A stretch of DNA of 64,000 nucleotides, taken from the NCBI RefSeq assembly GCF_002843425.1, contig NZ_NKXO01000004.1, positions 1-64,000 of the forward strand, in the 5' to 3' direction. The stretch's first letter is position 1; every line of letters begins with the position of its first letter. Positions 42,014 through 50,965 of the stretch are shown one piece after another. This DNA is from Raineya orbicola. GTDB taxonomy: Bacteria > Bacteroidota > Bacteroidia > Cytophagales > Thermonemataceae. The position numbers and the translations under genes are program-made. Under the pieces are notes generated by a model, which was not told where the DNA came from, did not search any database, and was given only the letters and a program-made list of their open reading frames with translations.

Positions 42014-43492
42014 TCAAGGAACTTGTTTTAACTTTACTTCCTTGGGTACCATCACCTTACGGATACACTGAATATTGCCGTTGCTCATTTTTACATCTAT
42101 CCTACCTGCAGGATCTGCGTAGAAGTAAGGAGCGGCAACATAGTTAGCAGTAGTAGGAGTTAATGTTTGTATCTGTTCTCCTTGTAGAGTATTCATCTTG
42201 ACACCGAAATCATTGAAGAAAGCTCTACGCGTAATCACGTGGAACTTCATAATTTCGGTAAGTTTATCCAAGGGAATATCATAAATGCTATTAAAGTTAT
42301 TCAGTGCAAGGAAAGCATTAAATGCTGCATCTGTTGGCAAAAGCACCGTAATTCTATCTAATCTATCCAAGTCATCAATCACACCAGTAATAGAGAGTGC
42401 CTGACGAGCAAGTGCATAAGAATCATTAGGATTTGAAGGAAGCTCGGGCATTTGATTGATTTTTTGCTTTACGTTTTGGTTTGCAGGAAGCAAAGGGTAA
42501 TCTACATAATGTATTACACCATTCTTGGCATATTGGGCATTACCAGTTGCAACCTCCACCCAATCAGCATAACGACCATTGATAATACCCCCAAAATCCA
42601 ACTGCATATCTTGGTCTAATTGCGTTTTATAAGGCTTTTCTGTACAAACACTCAACTGATATACTTTTCTACCTTTAATGATATGGTATCTCATTACGCT
42701 ATCCAAGAAAGCAAGTTCTTCAGGTGTGTCAAAATTAGCCGGATTTAAATCAACAGGATAGCCTGCCAGTGAGTTAGACAATAGCAAATTGACATTAGAG
42801 GGAGCAAAGATAGTAAAGCTTTCATTAACATCTGTGAACTGATTGGCAAGCCCTACCTTCTGCAAAAGTTGATGGAATACAGAAAGATTAGGGTCAGAAT
42901 TTAAAATTTCTGCCAAGGTTTTCGTAGGAGGAGTGAGTGCATCTTCAACAGCTACCACAAAGCCATTTTTTGCTACTCTTTGGAAAGCCACCACTACTCT
43001 ACCATTGATATAAGGCACGCCATTGCAGTCAAAGTTAATATCCACATTTACCCCTTGCTTTAAGGTAGGATATGTACCCTCATTCATTTTTTCCAAGTTA
43101 TCTATCTTCCCCGCATCAGCAGGAAACTCATATATGTGCCCCAAGAGCAATTCGCGAAGCGAAGTAGGGTCTGCCTGTCCGATAGAAGGTACGCCCAAAG
43201 CAAGCAAGGCAGGTCCCCAACCTTTATTAGTAGGGGCAAATAAAATATAACGTTTATCAGGATTTCTACCCGCTTCTACCATTAGTGTTTGCTCCAAGCC
43301 TGAAACTTTGAGAGCTTCCAAAAGGATAGTAAAATCTCCTTTGGTTTCTCGTTGAAGTACTTCTACGATATCACGCTCATTGCGAGGTTGTAAAAGCACC
43401 TCGCCTTTATCTCTCTTACAAGACTGCACAAAAAAGCCCGCAGTCAAGAGGAACAAAATATTTAAGAGTATGCTATTTCTTTTCATATCCAA
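42014..43492 (-). CDS. Lipoprotein with three fasciclin (FAS1) domains
   Basis: A 492-residue lipoprotein (lipobox VQSC, cysteine about residue 25). Three FAS1 repeats follow at about 38-190, 190-335 and 355-490. The conserved H1-type motif appears once in each: YILFAPTNKGW, FTIFAPSNVNL and ITVLLPTDAAFNAF, and the H2-type histidine stretch is RYHIIKGR and KFHVITRR. FAS1 domains mediate adhesion or bind ligands in the extracellular space. It is the last gene of the SusC/SusD unit, so it should be surface-exposed and help bind the imported substrate. Confidence 0.88.
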   Translation of the reverse strand: MDMKRNSILLNILFLLTAGFFVQSCKRDKGEVLLQPRNERDIVEVLQRETKGDFTILLEALKVSGLEQTLMVEAGRNPDKRYILFAPTNKGWGPALLALGVPSIGQADPTSLRELLLGHIYEFPADAGKIDNLEKMNEGTYPTLKQGVNVDINFDCNGVPYINGRVVVAFQRVAKNGFVVAVEDALTPPTKTLAEILNSDPNLSVFHQLLQKVGLANQFTDVNESFTIFAPSNVNLLLSNSLAGYPVDLNPANFDTPEELAFLDSVMRYHIIKGRKVYQLSVCTEKPYKTQLDQDMQLDFGGIINGRYADWVEVATGNAQYAKNGVIHYVDYPLLPANQNVKQKINQMPELPSNPNDSYALARQALSITGVIDDLDRLDRITVLLPTDAAFNAFLALNNFNSIYDIPLDKLTEIMKFHVITRRAFFNDFGVKMNTLQGEQIQTLTPTTANYVAAPYFYADPAGRIDVKMSNGNIQCIRKVMVPKEVKLKQVP

Positions 43493-43506
43493 TCAGGTTT
43501 TACTAA

Positions 43507-44463
43507 TTAAGGTTTTGATACGGTACTATATACAAAGTCAAAAGGTCCTGATGCACTTGGGTTTCGTACATAGTAATTCAAAGTAAATAACTTCTGGCAA
43601 GTGTTAAACTTATTAGGTACAGCTGGGTCAGGATATACAACCCTTGGATTAGTTGTAGCAGGACACCCCCCTGACCTGTAATAGGCTGTTTGTGTAGTAG
43701 GACTAAATATTACATCTTTGGTGGCAGTGTTAAATACCAGTACCACAGGAGCAGGACAAGGAGTGGGAGAAGGATAGCGAGTAACAGGGTCAAACAACCC
43801 CAAAATAGATATACTATTGGGGCTTACTTGGGTTGATGTAACTAAGTAAGAATGTTCTAACGGAGTAGAAACAATAGCAACATCTTCTACCTTTAACGTA
43901 CCCACAAAATCGTTAATATCCAAAGGACAGTCATCATCTTCTATGTACAATACCATAGATTTGGCTTTTTTATCAGGTCCAGGGTAGCCTATGGTAAAAG
44001 ACGCATCAGAAGTAGATTCTATTGTAAAAGTTAGTTTTTTGTTACCATCGGTTTGGTCATTATCTACTACTGTTACGGTGATAAAGGCAAAACCCTCTCC
44101 TGCTTTAATGGTAACTGCTCCAGGGCTTGAAAGATAGAAATTTCCTTCGGGTACATCACCTAATATCACTTCATTACCAAGAGTATCAGTAGTTACATAT
44201 TTAGCCTTTACACTATAACTTACTACTAAATCTTTGCTAATATCTCCGCTACCACGATTGATGCGGATAGTGGCTATTGAAGGAATAGCTTGCGTTTCGC
44301 CATTCGCATCTTCTTTGGCACTACTTTCAGGAATACTAAGCAAGGTGTCTTCAAAAGCAACAAAATTTTCACCTGTATAAACCACAGGACGCGATTTTTC
44401 GCAGGAGGCGAATATAATGCCTCCTACAAAAGCCAAACTCATATATTTGAGAATATTTTTCAT
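43507..44463 (-). CDS. Calx-beta-like lipoprotein of the SusC/D locus
   Basis: A 318-residue lipoprotein from ATG 44463 (lipobox FASC, cysteine about residue 21). An in-frame ATG four codons upstream is possible. The centre has a Calx-beta-like pattern: FVAFEDTLLSIPESS at the start of a strand, then TIKAGEGFAFITVTVVDNDQTDGNKKLTFTIES and ending YIEDDDCPL. The C-terminal half (from DINDFVGTLKV) is a second strand-rich domain. It probably forms part of the surface complex with SusD. No enzymatic motif is seen. Confidence 0.75.
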   Translation of the reverse strand: MKNILKYMSLAFVGGIIFASCEKSRPVVYTGENFVAFEDTLLSIPESSAKEDANGETQAIPSIATIRINRGSGDISKDLVVSYSVKAKYVTTDTLGNEVILGDVPEGNFYLSSPGAVTIKAGEGFAFITVTVVDNDQTDGNKKLTFTIESTSDASFTIGYPGPDKKAKSMVLYIEDDDCPLDINDFVGTLKVEDVAIVSTPLEHSYLVTSTQVSPNSISILGLFDPVTRYPSPTPCPAPVVLVFNTATKDVIFSPTTQTAYYRSGGCPATTNPRVVYPDPAVPNKFNTCQKLFTLNYYVRNPSASGPFDFVYSTVSKP

Positions 44464-44493
44464 AATGCTAAACATTTTTACTTGTGAAACATC

Positions 44494-45990
44494 TTACCAA
44501 CCAGGATTTTGTTGATCTTTCATAGCAGGGTTCGCCTGAATTTCTCCTTGCGGGATAGGGAAAACAAAACGCTTATCCCCTGCGGGCAATTCACAATCAG
44601 GTGCAGTAGAAGGGCAGTCTCCACTACCAGGTGAGGCTCCGCGATTAAATCCTAATCCATAACGTTTGGCATCAAACCATCTATGTCCCTCGCCTACAAG
44701 CTCTTTTCTACGCTCAACCTGAATAGCTTCCAATACATCAGGTATCACATCAGAAACAGGATTGTAACCTGTAATTCTATTCTGACGAATTAGGCGAATA
44801 TCAGCTCTTGCAGTATTAGCATTACCCAATCTGAAATTAGCTTCTGCTCTGATAAGATACATCTCAGCTATTCTGAAAACTTTTACATCTACGTTTCCAT
44901 CACGAGGCAGAGCCGTACCTGTAAATCTGCCAGTAAATTTCAGGTAAGAAGCCGTAGCAGGTGATGCCGAAGGGTTGTAAGTTACATTGTAACGTACATC
45001 GTTAGTAGGGCTTGTTCCAAATAAACTTCTCCAGTCTTGGGAAACCGTAAAAGCATTCATACCATCGCTGGGGAAAAATCCGGGGGAGCCTTGTCCCACA
45101 TTCACTGCTACTGCAAAAATTGTTTCTGCAATAGAGTTCAAATCATTAAACCAAACACTTTGGAAAGTAGTAGTGTTGTTGATAGCAGTAGAAGTAACCG
45201 CTACCCCTGATGCGATAGAACCCAAGTTTATACCGCTTTGTGTAATTACTTTATCTGCGTAATCTCTTGCGTCTTCCCATTGCTGGGTATAGAGCGATAC
45301 ACGAGCACGCAAAGCCCTTACAGCGTGTACATCCATACGAATACGACGGCTACCTGTATTCACGGCTACATCTGTCTCTTGTAATAATTGTTCGGCTTCA
45401 GTCAAGTCTTGATAAATTTGGTCAAAGCATTCTTTCACGGTATTACGGGGAGGGAAAGATACTTCACTTTTAAGTTTCAGGGCTACTCCGAAGCCTGTGC
45501 CGTTTCTGTCATAATTTACAGCAAAAAATCTCATCAAATCAAAATGCCCCAAAGCACGAATAGCAAGAGCTTGCCCCTTGATACGATTTTTCTGTCCTGC
45601 AACTTTTTCTTGCAAATTACCTAAATTATCAAGTACGGCATTGGCTTGGTTAATGGCTTGATAAGGAGCGTTCCATACACGTTCTACTACTCCACTACCA
45701 ATAGTATAGTACCACTGCGAAAGAGGTCGGTTATTGCCCAAAGAAGCGGTAGTTTCCAGCATATTATCGGTATTGATGTCTGCTCCATTAGAATAACCAA
45801 AGCCATAATAGCCCGTGCTACGCATATAGGCATAAGCTCCGTTCAAAACTCTTTCAAAGTCTTCAATTGTTTTCAGACGGCTGGACTCAATAGCATATTC
45901 CAGTTCAGGCTCAAGGACTTTCTTACAAGCCCCTGTTCCCATTGCTATTGCTCCTGAAAGCACTAATATTTTTATAGTTCTGAATTTCAT
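44494..45990 (-). CDS. SusD/RagB-family surface lipoprotein
   Basis: A 498-residue nutrient-binding lipoprotein that acts as the lid of the SusC pore. It has a lipobox (GTGAC, cysteine about 22). TPR-like helices follow, with the typical AYQAINQANAVLDNL and AIRALGHFDLMRFFA segments. The C-terminal RagB block is EAIQVERRKELVGEGHRWFDAKRYG with FPIPQGEIQANP close to the end. The substrate cannot be told from sequence. It is 20 nt downstream of susC and in the same unit as two more lipoproteins. Confidence 0.94.
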   Translation of the reverse strand: MKFRTIKILVLSGAIAMGTGACKKVLEPELEYAIESSRLKTIEDFERVLNGAYAYMRSTGYYGFGYSNGADINTDNMLETTASLGNNRPLSQWYYTIGSGVVERVWNAPYQAINQANAVLDNLGNLQEKVAGQKNRIKGQALAIRALGHFDLMRFFAVNYDRNGTGFGVALKLKSEVSFPPRNTVKECFDQIYQDLTEAEQLLQETDVAVNTGSRRIRMDVHAVRALRARVSLYTQQWEDARDYADKVITQSGINLGSIASGVAVTSTAINNTTTFQSVWFNDLNSIAETIFAVAVNVGQGSPGFFPSDGMNAFTVSQDWRSLFGTSPTNDVRYNVTYNPSASPATASYLKFTGRFTGTALPRDGNVDVKVFRIAEMYLIRAEANFRLGNANTARADIRLIRQNRITGYNPVSDVIPDVLEAIQVERRKELVGEGHRWFDAKRYGLGFNRGASPGSGDCPSTAPDCELPAGDKRFVFPIPQGEIQANPAMKDQQNPGW

Positions 45991-46010
45991 ATCTTTTCAA
46001 AAATTTTAGT

Positions 46011-49000
46011 TTAGAACATTATGTTTGCACCAAAAGTATACTGACGAAGTGCAGGATAAATCGCACCATTTGCAACGCCATTACCTCTTTCAGGGTCTGT
46101 ACCTCTCCAACGAGTAAAAGTAAGCAAGTTCTGACCAATGAAGAACAAACGTACATCTTTCAATTTTGCTTTCTCATACCACTTTTTAGGCATATTGTAA
46201 GAAAGCGTTACGTTACGAAGGCGAATGTAACCAATGTCCTCTAAATAGCGAGTAGTGGCGGCACCTTCTTCGGTATATTGGAAAGCGGTAAGTCTGCCGT
46301 CGGCACTTTGGAAACGAGGCCAGTCGGTTACATCGCCGGGTTCTTGCCATCTGCGAAGCACTTCGCGAGAGAAACCATCTTGCAAGTAACCGGGGTTATC
46401 AATGTTGGTTCTTTCGTTGTTATACATCTGATGCCCTGTGGCATAGGTAAAGAATGCCGAAAGCGAGAAGTTCTTGTATTTGAAGTCTGAATTAAAGCCT
46501 CCAAATATCGTGGGGAAACGAGGCTTAAAGAAGTGACGGGCATTAGGGTCTATCCAAGGAGTAATGTTGCCGTTTTTATCGTAAAATAAGCCATCTCCAT
46601 TGGCAGGATTTACACCTGCATATTTCACAAGATACAAGGTGTAAAGCGGGTAACCTACCTTAATAATATCAATGCCTCCTACAATTTCATCTTGGTCGGG
46701 TAGTACCTTCAAAACCTTGTTTTCGTTGTAAGTAATATTACCACCTACACTCCAAGTAAAATCATCAATACGTAAAACATCAGTATTTACTTCAAATTCT
46801 ATACCTCTATTGCGTAGCTCACCCACATTCACAAGCAAACTTGTAAAACCTGATGTTCTAGATAGCTGACGAGGGAAGAACAAATCTTTGGTAACATCAT
46901 TATACAAATTCAATGAACCTCTAATTCTATCTTCAAAGAGACCAAAATCTACTCCGAAGTTTGCTTTCAGACGGCGTTCCCATTTTAAGTCTGGAACTGG
47001 TACATTGCTTTGAATAAAAGCTAACCCATCGGCATATACACCTTGCGAGTACAAACCAAATGCAGGAAAATCATCTGCAATAGTACCTCTTCCTGAAATT
47101 AACTCCTGATTTGCCGTAGTAGCATAACTTGCTCTGACACGCAAACTGCTGATAGTTTTTGAGTTTTTGAGGAAATCTTCTTCAGATACTTGCCAATTTG
47201 CACCTACTGAGAAAGTATTGATGAAACGATTTTCTTTCAAAAGTTTTGAAGTTCCATCTCTACGGATATTGGCACTCAAAGAATAACGCTTTCTGAAAGT
47301 ATAGCTTCCATCTAAAAACACCGAAAATAAACCATTCACGGTTTTAAGACCTGTTACAGTAGGAATGTAATTATTGGCAGGGTCATTAGGAGCGGCACTA
47401 CCGGGCGTGATACCTGCCTCATTGAGTAAAAGCACATTTTGCAAGCCAAAACCTGTAAAGCCGAAAGTACGAAGCTCTCTACCTACCACTTCTTGGAATA
47501 AAGAAAGACGCAAGTTGTGGTCGCCAAAATCTCTGATGTAGTTCAAAGAGGTAGTTCCGTTGTAAGCTATTCTCCTACGACTACTACGAGAGAAAGCTCC
47601 TTTGCGTTGGCTGGTACTAATTCCCCCCAATTCACGAGGCAAATATACTATGCGATAAGGGTGGTCTAAGAATTCATTTTCACGGGCATTCAAATCTACT
47701 CCCCAGTTAGTGCGAACAGAAAGTCCTTTTACCCAAGGCAATTGGTATTCCAGACGAATCGTAGTAAAGGCTTTGATATCATCTGTCTTATCTTTGTTGA
47801 GCATTTGCTCTTCCAAAGCATTAGGCTGATTGGAGGGAGAAGTATTCAGCACATTGTAACCTGAAATATGAGTAGGGTCATAAACAGTTTCAAAAGGATT
47901 AGACCAATACACTGCATTCAGAGGAGAAGAGATTGCCGTGTTGTTCTCGTCAGTAAAATTACGGGTAGTGAATGAAACCGTATTTTTGAAAGAGAATGAG
48001 AAGTTATCTCCTAAATAATCTAAGTTCAAACGACCTGCATAACGTTTGAAATCAGTATTTACTACTGTTCCCTGTTGCTCATAGTAGTTTAATGAGCCAT
48101 AATAACGCAATTTATCACTACCGCCGCTGGCTGTTACTTCGTGTTGCACGGTTTTAGCATTGCGGAATAAAACTTTTCTCCAATCTGTAAAAGTATTACG
48201 CAATACTTCAAGCTCTGCATCAGAAGGTTTGCCTAATCCGTTTCTATCGTAAGAATATCCAAAACCTACTTCATTTTCTACTTGAATTTTTTCAAGAGAG
48301 TTAAGCGTAGGCAAAAATCTATCGTAATCGGGAGTAGCTATACCATATTGAAAATTATAAGAAAAGATATTTCTATCTTTTATACCCTTTTTAGTTGTAA
48401 CAACAATTACGCCATTAGCACCGCGAGAACCATAAATAGCTACCGCAGGACCATCTTTGAGAACATTCACGCTCTCAAAATCATTAGGGTTGAGCGTACC
48501 AAAAAAAGCAGGGTCTACGGGAATACCATCAACAATGTAGAGCGGATCGGTGCTACTATTTACAGAACCTATACCACGAATAAGCACCGTAGCACGCGAA
48601 CCGGGCATACCTGTTGAGCTTTGTATCAAAGCACCGGGCGTACGTCCTTGTAAGATTTGGTCAAAACTTTGAATAGGTACGTTTTCAATTTTGGTATTAT
48701 CCACTTTACCCGCCGAACCTGTAAATGAACGGCTTTCTACTTCACCATAACCCGTAGAAACTACTTCAATTGCCTGTATTACATCAGGCTCTACGGTGAT
48801 ACTGAGCACAGATTGGTTGCCCACGGGCACCTCTTTGGTTTTGTAATCAAGGGCTTGTATTACGAGTACTGCCCCATCAGGTACTTCATTGATGACAAAT
48901 TTTCCATCGGCATCTGTTACCGAACCGAGTTTGGTATTTCCTTTCACAAACACGGTGGCACCGACTACCGCCTCGCCTTTGTCATCTCGTACCGTTCCTG

Positions 49001-49076
49001 AAACTGTCTTTTGTGCGAAACTTTGCATTATCAGAGCCAGCACAAAGACAAAACTAAACAGTAGTTTTTTCTTCAT
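46011..49076 (-). CDS. SusC/RagA-family TonB-dependent outer-membrane transporter
   Basis: A protein of 1021 residues from the ATG at 49076, starting with a signal peptide (MKKKLLFSFVFVLALIMQSFAQ). An upstream in-frame ATG at 49118 precedes the signal by 14 polar residues and lies at the predicted transcript start. Domain order: a carboxypeptidase-regulatory-like N-terminal extension (about 22-105), a TonB plug (PIQSFDQILQGRTPGALIQ to SRGANGVIVVTTKKG, about 135-235), then the 22-strand barrel. The final TFGANIMF ends on an aromatic residue, as barrel proteins do. With SusD it imports a bulky substrate across the outer membrane. Confidence 0.95.
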   Translation of the reverse strand: MKKKLLFSFVFVLALIMQSFAQKTVSGTVRDDKGEAVVGATVFVKGNTKLGSVTDADGKFVINEVPDGAVLVIQALDYKTKEVPVGNQSVLSITVEPDVIQAIEVVSTGYGEVESRSFTGSAGKVDNTKIENVPIQSFDQILQGRTPGALIQSSTGMPGSRATVLIRGIGSVNSSTDPLYIVDGIPVDPAFFGTLNPNDFESVNVLKDGPAVAIYGSRGANGVIVVTTKKGIKDRNIFSYNFQYGIATPDYDRFLPTLNSLEKIQVENEVGFGYSYDRNGLGKPSDAELEVLRNTFTDWRKVLFRNAKTVQHEVTASGGSDKLRYYGSLNYYEQQGTVVNTDFKRYAGRLNLDYLGDNFSFSFKNTVSFTTRNFTDENNTAISSPLNAVYWSNPFETVYDPTHISGYNVLNTSPSNQPNALEEQMLNKDKTDDIKAFTTIRLEYQLPWVKGLSVRTNWGVDLNARENEFLDHPYRIVYLPRELGGISTSQRKGAFSRSSRRRIAYNGTTSLNYIRDFGDHNLRLSLFQEVVGRELRTFGFTGFGLQNVLLLNEAGITPGSAAPNDPANNYIPTVTGLKTVNGLFSVFLDGSYTFRKRYSLSANIRRDGTSKLLKENRFINTFSVGANWQVSEEDFLKNSKTISSLRVRASYATTANQELISGRGTIADDFPAFGLYSQGVYADGLAFIQSNVPVPDLKWERRLKANFGVDFGLFEDRIRGSLNLYNDVTKDLFFPRQLSRTSGFTSLLVNVGELRNRGIEFEVNTDVLRIDDFTWSVGGNITYNENKVLKVLPDQDEIVGGIDIIKVGYPLYTLYLVKYAGVNPANGDGLFYDKNGNITPWIDPNARHFFKPRFPTIFGGFNSDFKYKNFSLSAFFTYATGHQMYNNERTNIDNPGYLQDGFSREVLRRWQEPGDVTDWPRFQSADGRLTAFQYTEEGAATTRYLEDIGYIRLRNVTLSYNMPKKWYEKAKLKDVRLFFIGQNLLTFTRWRGTDPERGNGVANGAIYPALRQYTFGANIMF

Positions 49077-49115
49077 AACTTTTCCATTTAGGGTTTTACT
49101 TGTAGATAGTTCCTC

Positions 49116-49123
49116 CAAAAATA
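49116..49123 (-). promoter_or_regulatory. -7 element upstream of susC
   Basis: On the minus strand TATTTTTG matches TAnnTTTG, 39 nt before the ATG at 49076. No TTG is at the right distance; the region is very AT-rich. Confidence 0.35.
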
Positions 49124-49292
49124 GTAAGTCCTACTGAAAAATAAAAAAAATACAGAATATTTTTTTGAAAAAAATGTAAAATCCTTCAAAAATCTTGCTA
49201 AAATATTAAGTTAAGTGTTTGTTTTTCAAAATTTTAATTTATACAAAAGATTTCATCTGCCTTTAATAAATTCCTAACAATAAATTTTGGCT

Positions 49293-49323
49293 TTGGGCGT
49301 TTGAAAAAATAGTTGTAACTTTG
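49293..49323 (+). promoter_or_regulatory. Promoter of the DUF1573 gene
   Basis: TTG (49293-49295), a 20-nt spacer and TAACTTTG (49316-49323) match the Bacteroidota promoter exactly. The element overlaps a TTG at 49321 that could open the frame earlier, supporting ATG 49354. Confidence 0.7.
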
Positions 49324-49353
49324 TATTGTGTTTTATCAAAACCTTATGAACTT

Positions 49354-50094
49354 ATGAAAAAGCTATTTTTGTTGGCAATGATGTGGGCAGTAGTACATTT
49401 GCTCCACGGACAAAGCGTTATAGAATTTGAAAAAGAAAGCCACGACTTTGGCACCATTCAGGAAGGGCAAATTGCTACCTATGATTTCATATTCAAAAAT
49501 AAAGGTAAATCACCTTTAATTTTGCAGTCTGTAGAGCCTTCCTGTGGTTGTACAACCCCTAATTATACACGCGAGCCTATTCCTCCTGGGGGCAAAGGTA
49601 AAATCACGGTTTCCTACAATAGCCAAGGACGTCCTAATGCCTTCACAAAAACCATAACGGTTCGTACCAATAGCACTGAACCTGTAAAAATGCTTTACAT
49701 CAAAGGTTTTGTCAATCCCAAAGCCCCTACCCCTGCTTCACAAGCCGAACTTGCTATTGAAAAAACTGAATTCAATTTAGGTAATTTACAGCCTGGGCAA
49801 ACCGCCATTCAGAAAGTAACACTCAAAAGCATAGGTAAAGAAGAATTACGGATTTCTGCTATTCGTAGCGACTGCAATTGCGTTACATACAATATTATAA
49901 ATGCCCTTCAACCCGGTGAAAGTGCTGTACTGGAACTCAAATATACGCCTCGTCAGAAAGGTAACGTAACCGAAAGTGTAATGATTTATTCTAATGATGG
50001 GAAAACTCCTATGCACCTTATCAAGCTGAAAGCCTTTGTTTCCGAAGGTTCGCCACTGAAAGAAAATGCACAAAAAAATCCATTCGGCTTCTAA
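49354..50094 (+). CDS. Exported protein with two DUF1573 domains
   Basis: A protein of 246 residues from ATG 49354, with a signal peptide (MKKLFLLAMMWAVVHLLHGQ). Two DUF1573 immunoglobulin-like domains follow (about 23-123 and 134-235). Each has the family pattern of F-G-x-I-x-E-G leading to a cysteine pair: VEPSCGCTTPNY in the first, RSDCNCVTYNI in the second. DUF1573 proteins are common exported proteins in Bacteroidota and are thought to serve as structural or binding domains. It is a single gene with a full promoter and a terminator. Confidence 0.88.
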   Translation: MKKLFLLAMMWAVVHLLHGQSVIEFEKESHDFGTIQEGQIATYDFIFKNKGKSPLILQSVEPSCGCTTPNYTREPIPPGGKGKITVSYNSQGRPNAFTKTITVRTNSTEPVKMLYIKGFVNPKAPTPASQAELAIEKTEFNLGNLQPGQTAIQKVTLKSIGKEELRISAIRSDCNCVTYNIINALQPGESAVLELKYTPRQKGNVTESVMIYSNDGKTPMHLIKLKAFVSEGSPLKENAQKNPFGF

Positions 50095-50113
50095 AAATTT
50101 ATGTCCCAAATAC

Positions 50114-50145
50114 TCCCCTCCTGTAAAAAAAGAGGGGATTTTTAT
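50114..50145 (+). terminator. Terminator after the DUF1573 gene
   Basis: TCCCCTC (50114-50120) with GAGGGGA (50132-50138) forms a 7-bp stem with an 11-nt A-rich loop, then TTTTTATT. The A run in the loop could also help terminate minus-strand transcripts from the convergent SDR gene. Confidence 0.75.
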
Positions 50146-50951
50146 TGAAAAGGAGAATTAGGTTCTTTTTTCAAGGCATTAAAAACAAGTTTATCTATCC
50201 AATTTTTGGGCAACCATTTATTGAGCCAAATCGTTAGTTTGCCTTGCGAAGTGAGTATTAGTTCTTTTTTCCGTTTCCTGACCGCCTTCAAGATATGCTC
50301 GGCAACTTCCTCTGCCGACATCATTTTTTCTTCTTCTCTGGGCGATTCGCCTTGCTGTGAGCCATCTTTGGCAAGGGCTGTTTTACGAATATTAGAGGCA
50401 GTAAAACCCGGTGCGGCAATAAGTACGTGAACATTTTTGGGTAAAAGTTCGGTTCGCAATGCCTCCAAAAAGCCATTCATTGCAAACTTAGACGCCGAAT
50501 AACCTGTACGAGCAGGCAAGCCCCTATAACCTGCAATAGATGAAATCCCCACCACTGAACCTTGCGACTGAATAATATGAGGTAAAGCAGATTTAGTCAT
50601 ATACACCATTCCAAAAAAATTCGTTTCCATTACCTTACGAATTACAGAAAGCTCGCACTCCTCAAACAAAGCCCGCATAGAAATCCCTGCATTGTTGATA
50701 AGTACATCTATTTTGCCGAAATGATGTATAGTATCCGAAATTACATTTGCACAATCATTTTCATTAGCCACATCTGCTATAATAGGCAAGCAACTTATTC
50801 CCAGCTGATTGAGTTGTAAGGTTACTTCCTGCAAATTTTGCTCATTTCTGCCTGTAATTACAATTTTAGCCCCTGCTTTTCCAAAAATTTCGGCACAAGC
50901 ACGCCCTATACCCGAAGAACCTCCCGTGATAACAACAACTTTATTCTGCAT
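50142..50951 (-). CDS. Short-chain dehydrogenase/reductase
   Basis: A 269-residue classical SDR. The NAD(P)-binding GGSSGIGRA (10-18), the NNAGIS motif and the catalytic pair YSASK (TGYSASKFAM), with the Ser in VVGISSIAGY, are all present. The Arg/Asn after the second strand (TGRNEQNL) favours NADPH. C-terminal residues WLNKWLPKNWIDKLVF look membrane-associated, as in DHRS7-like SDRs. The substrate is unknown. It is the last gene of a unit with the GMC oxidoreductase and fumC, 14 nt after the former. Confidence 0.9.
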   Translation of the reverse strand: MQNKVVVITGGSSGIGRACAEIFGKAGAKIVITGRNEQNLQEVTLQLNQLGISCLPIIADVANENDCANVISDTIHHFGKIDVLINNAGISMRALFEECELSVIRKVMETNFFGMVYMTKSALPHIIQSQGSVVGISSIAGYRGLPARTGYSASKFAMNGFLEALRTELLPKNVHVLIAAPGFTASNIRKTALAKDGSQQGESPREEEKMMSAEEVAEHILKAVRKRKKELILTSQGKLTIWLNKWLPKNWIDKLVFNALKKEPNSPFQ

Positions 50952-50965
50952 TCGTATTTGAGTTT

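Noticed and set aside
42014-49076. Calling the SusC/SusD unit a polysaccharide utilisation locus
   Set aside because: No glycoside hydrolase, polysaccharide lyase or dedicated regulator is in or near the unit, so only an uptake locus of unknown substrate is supported.
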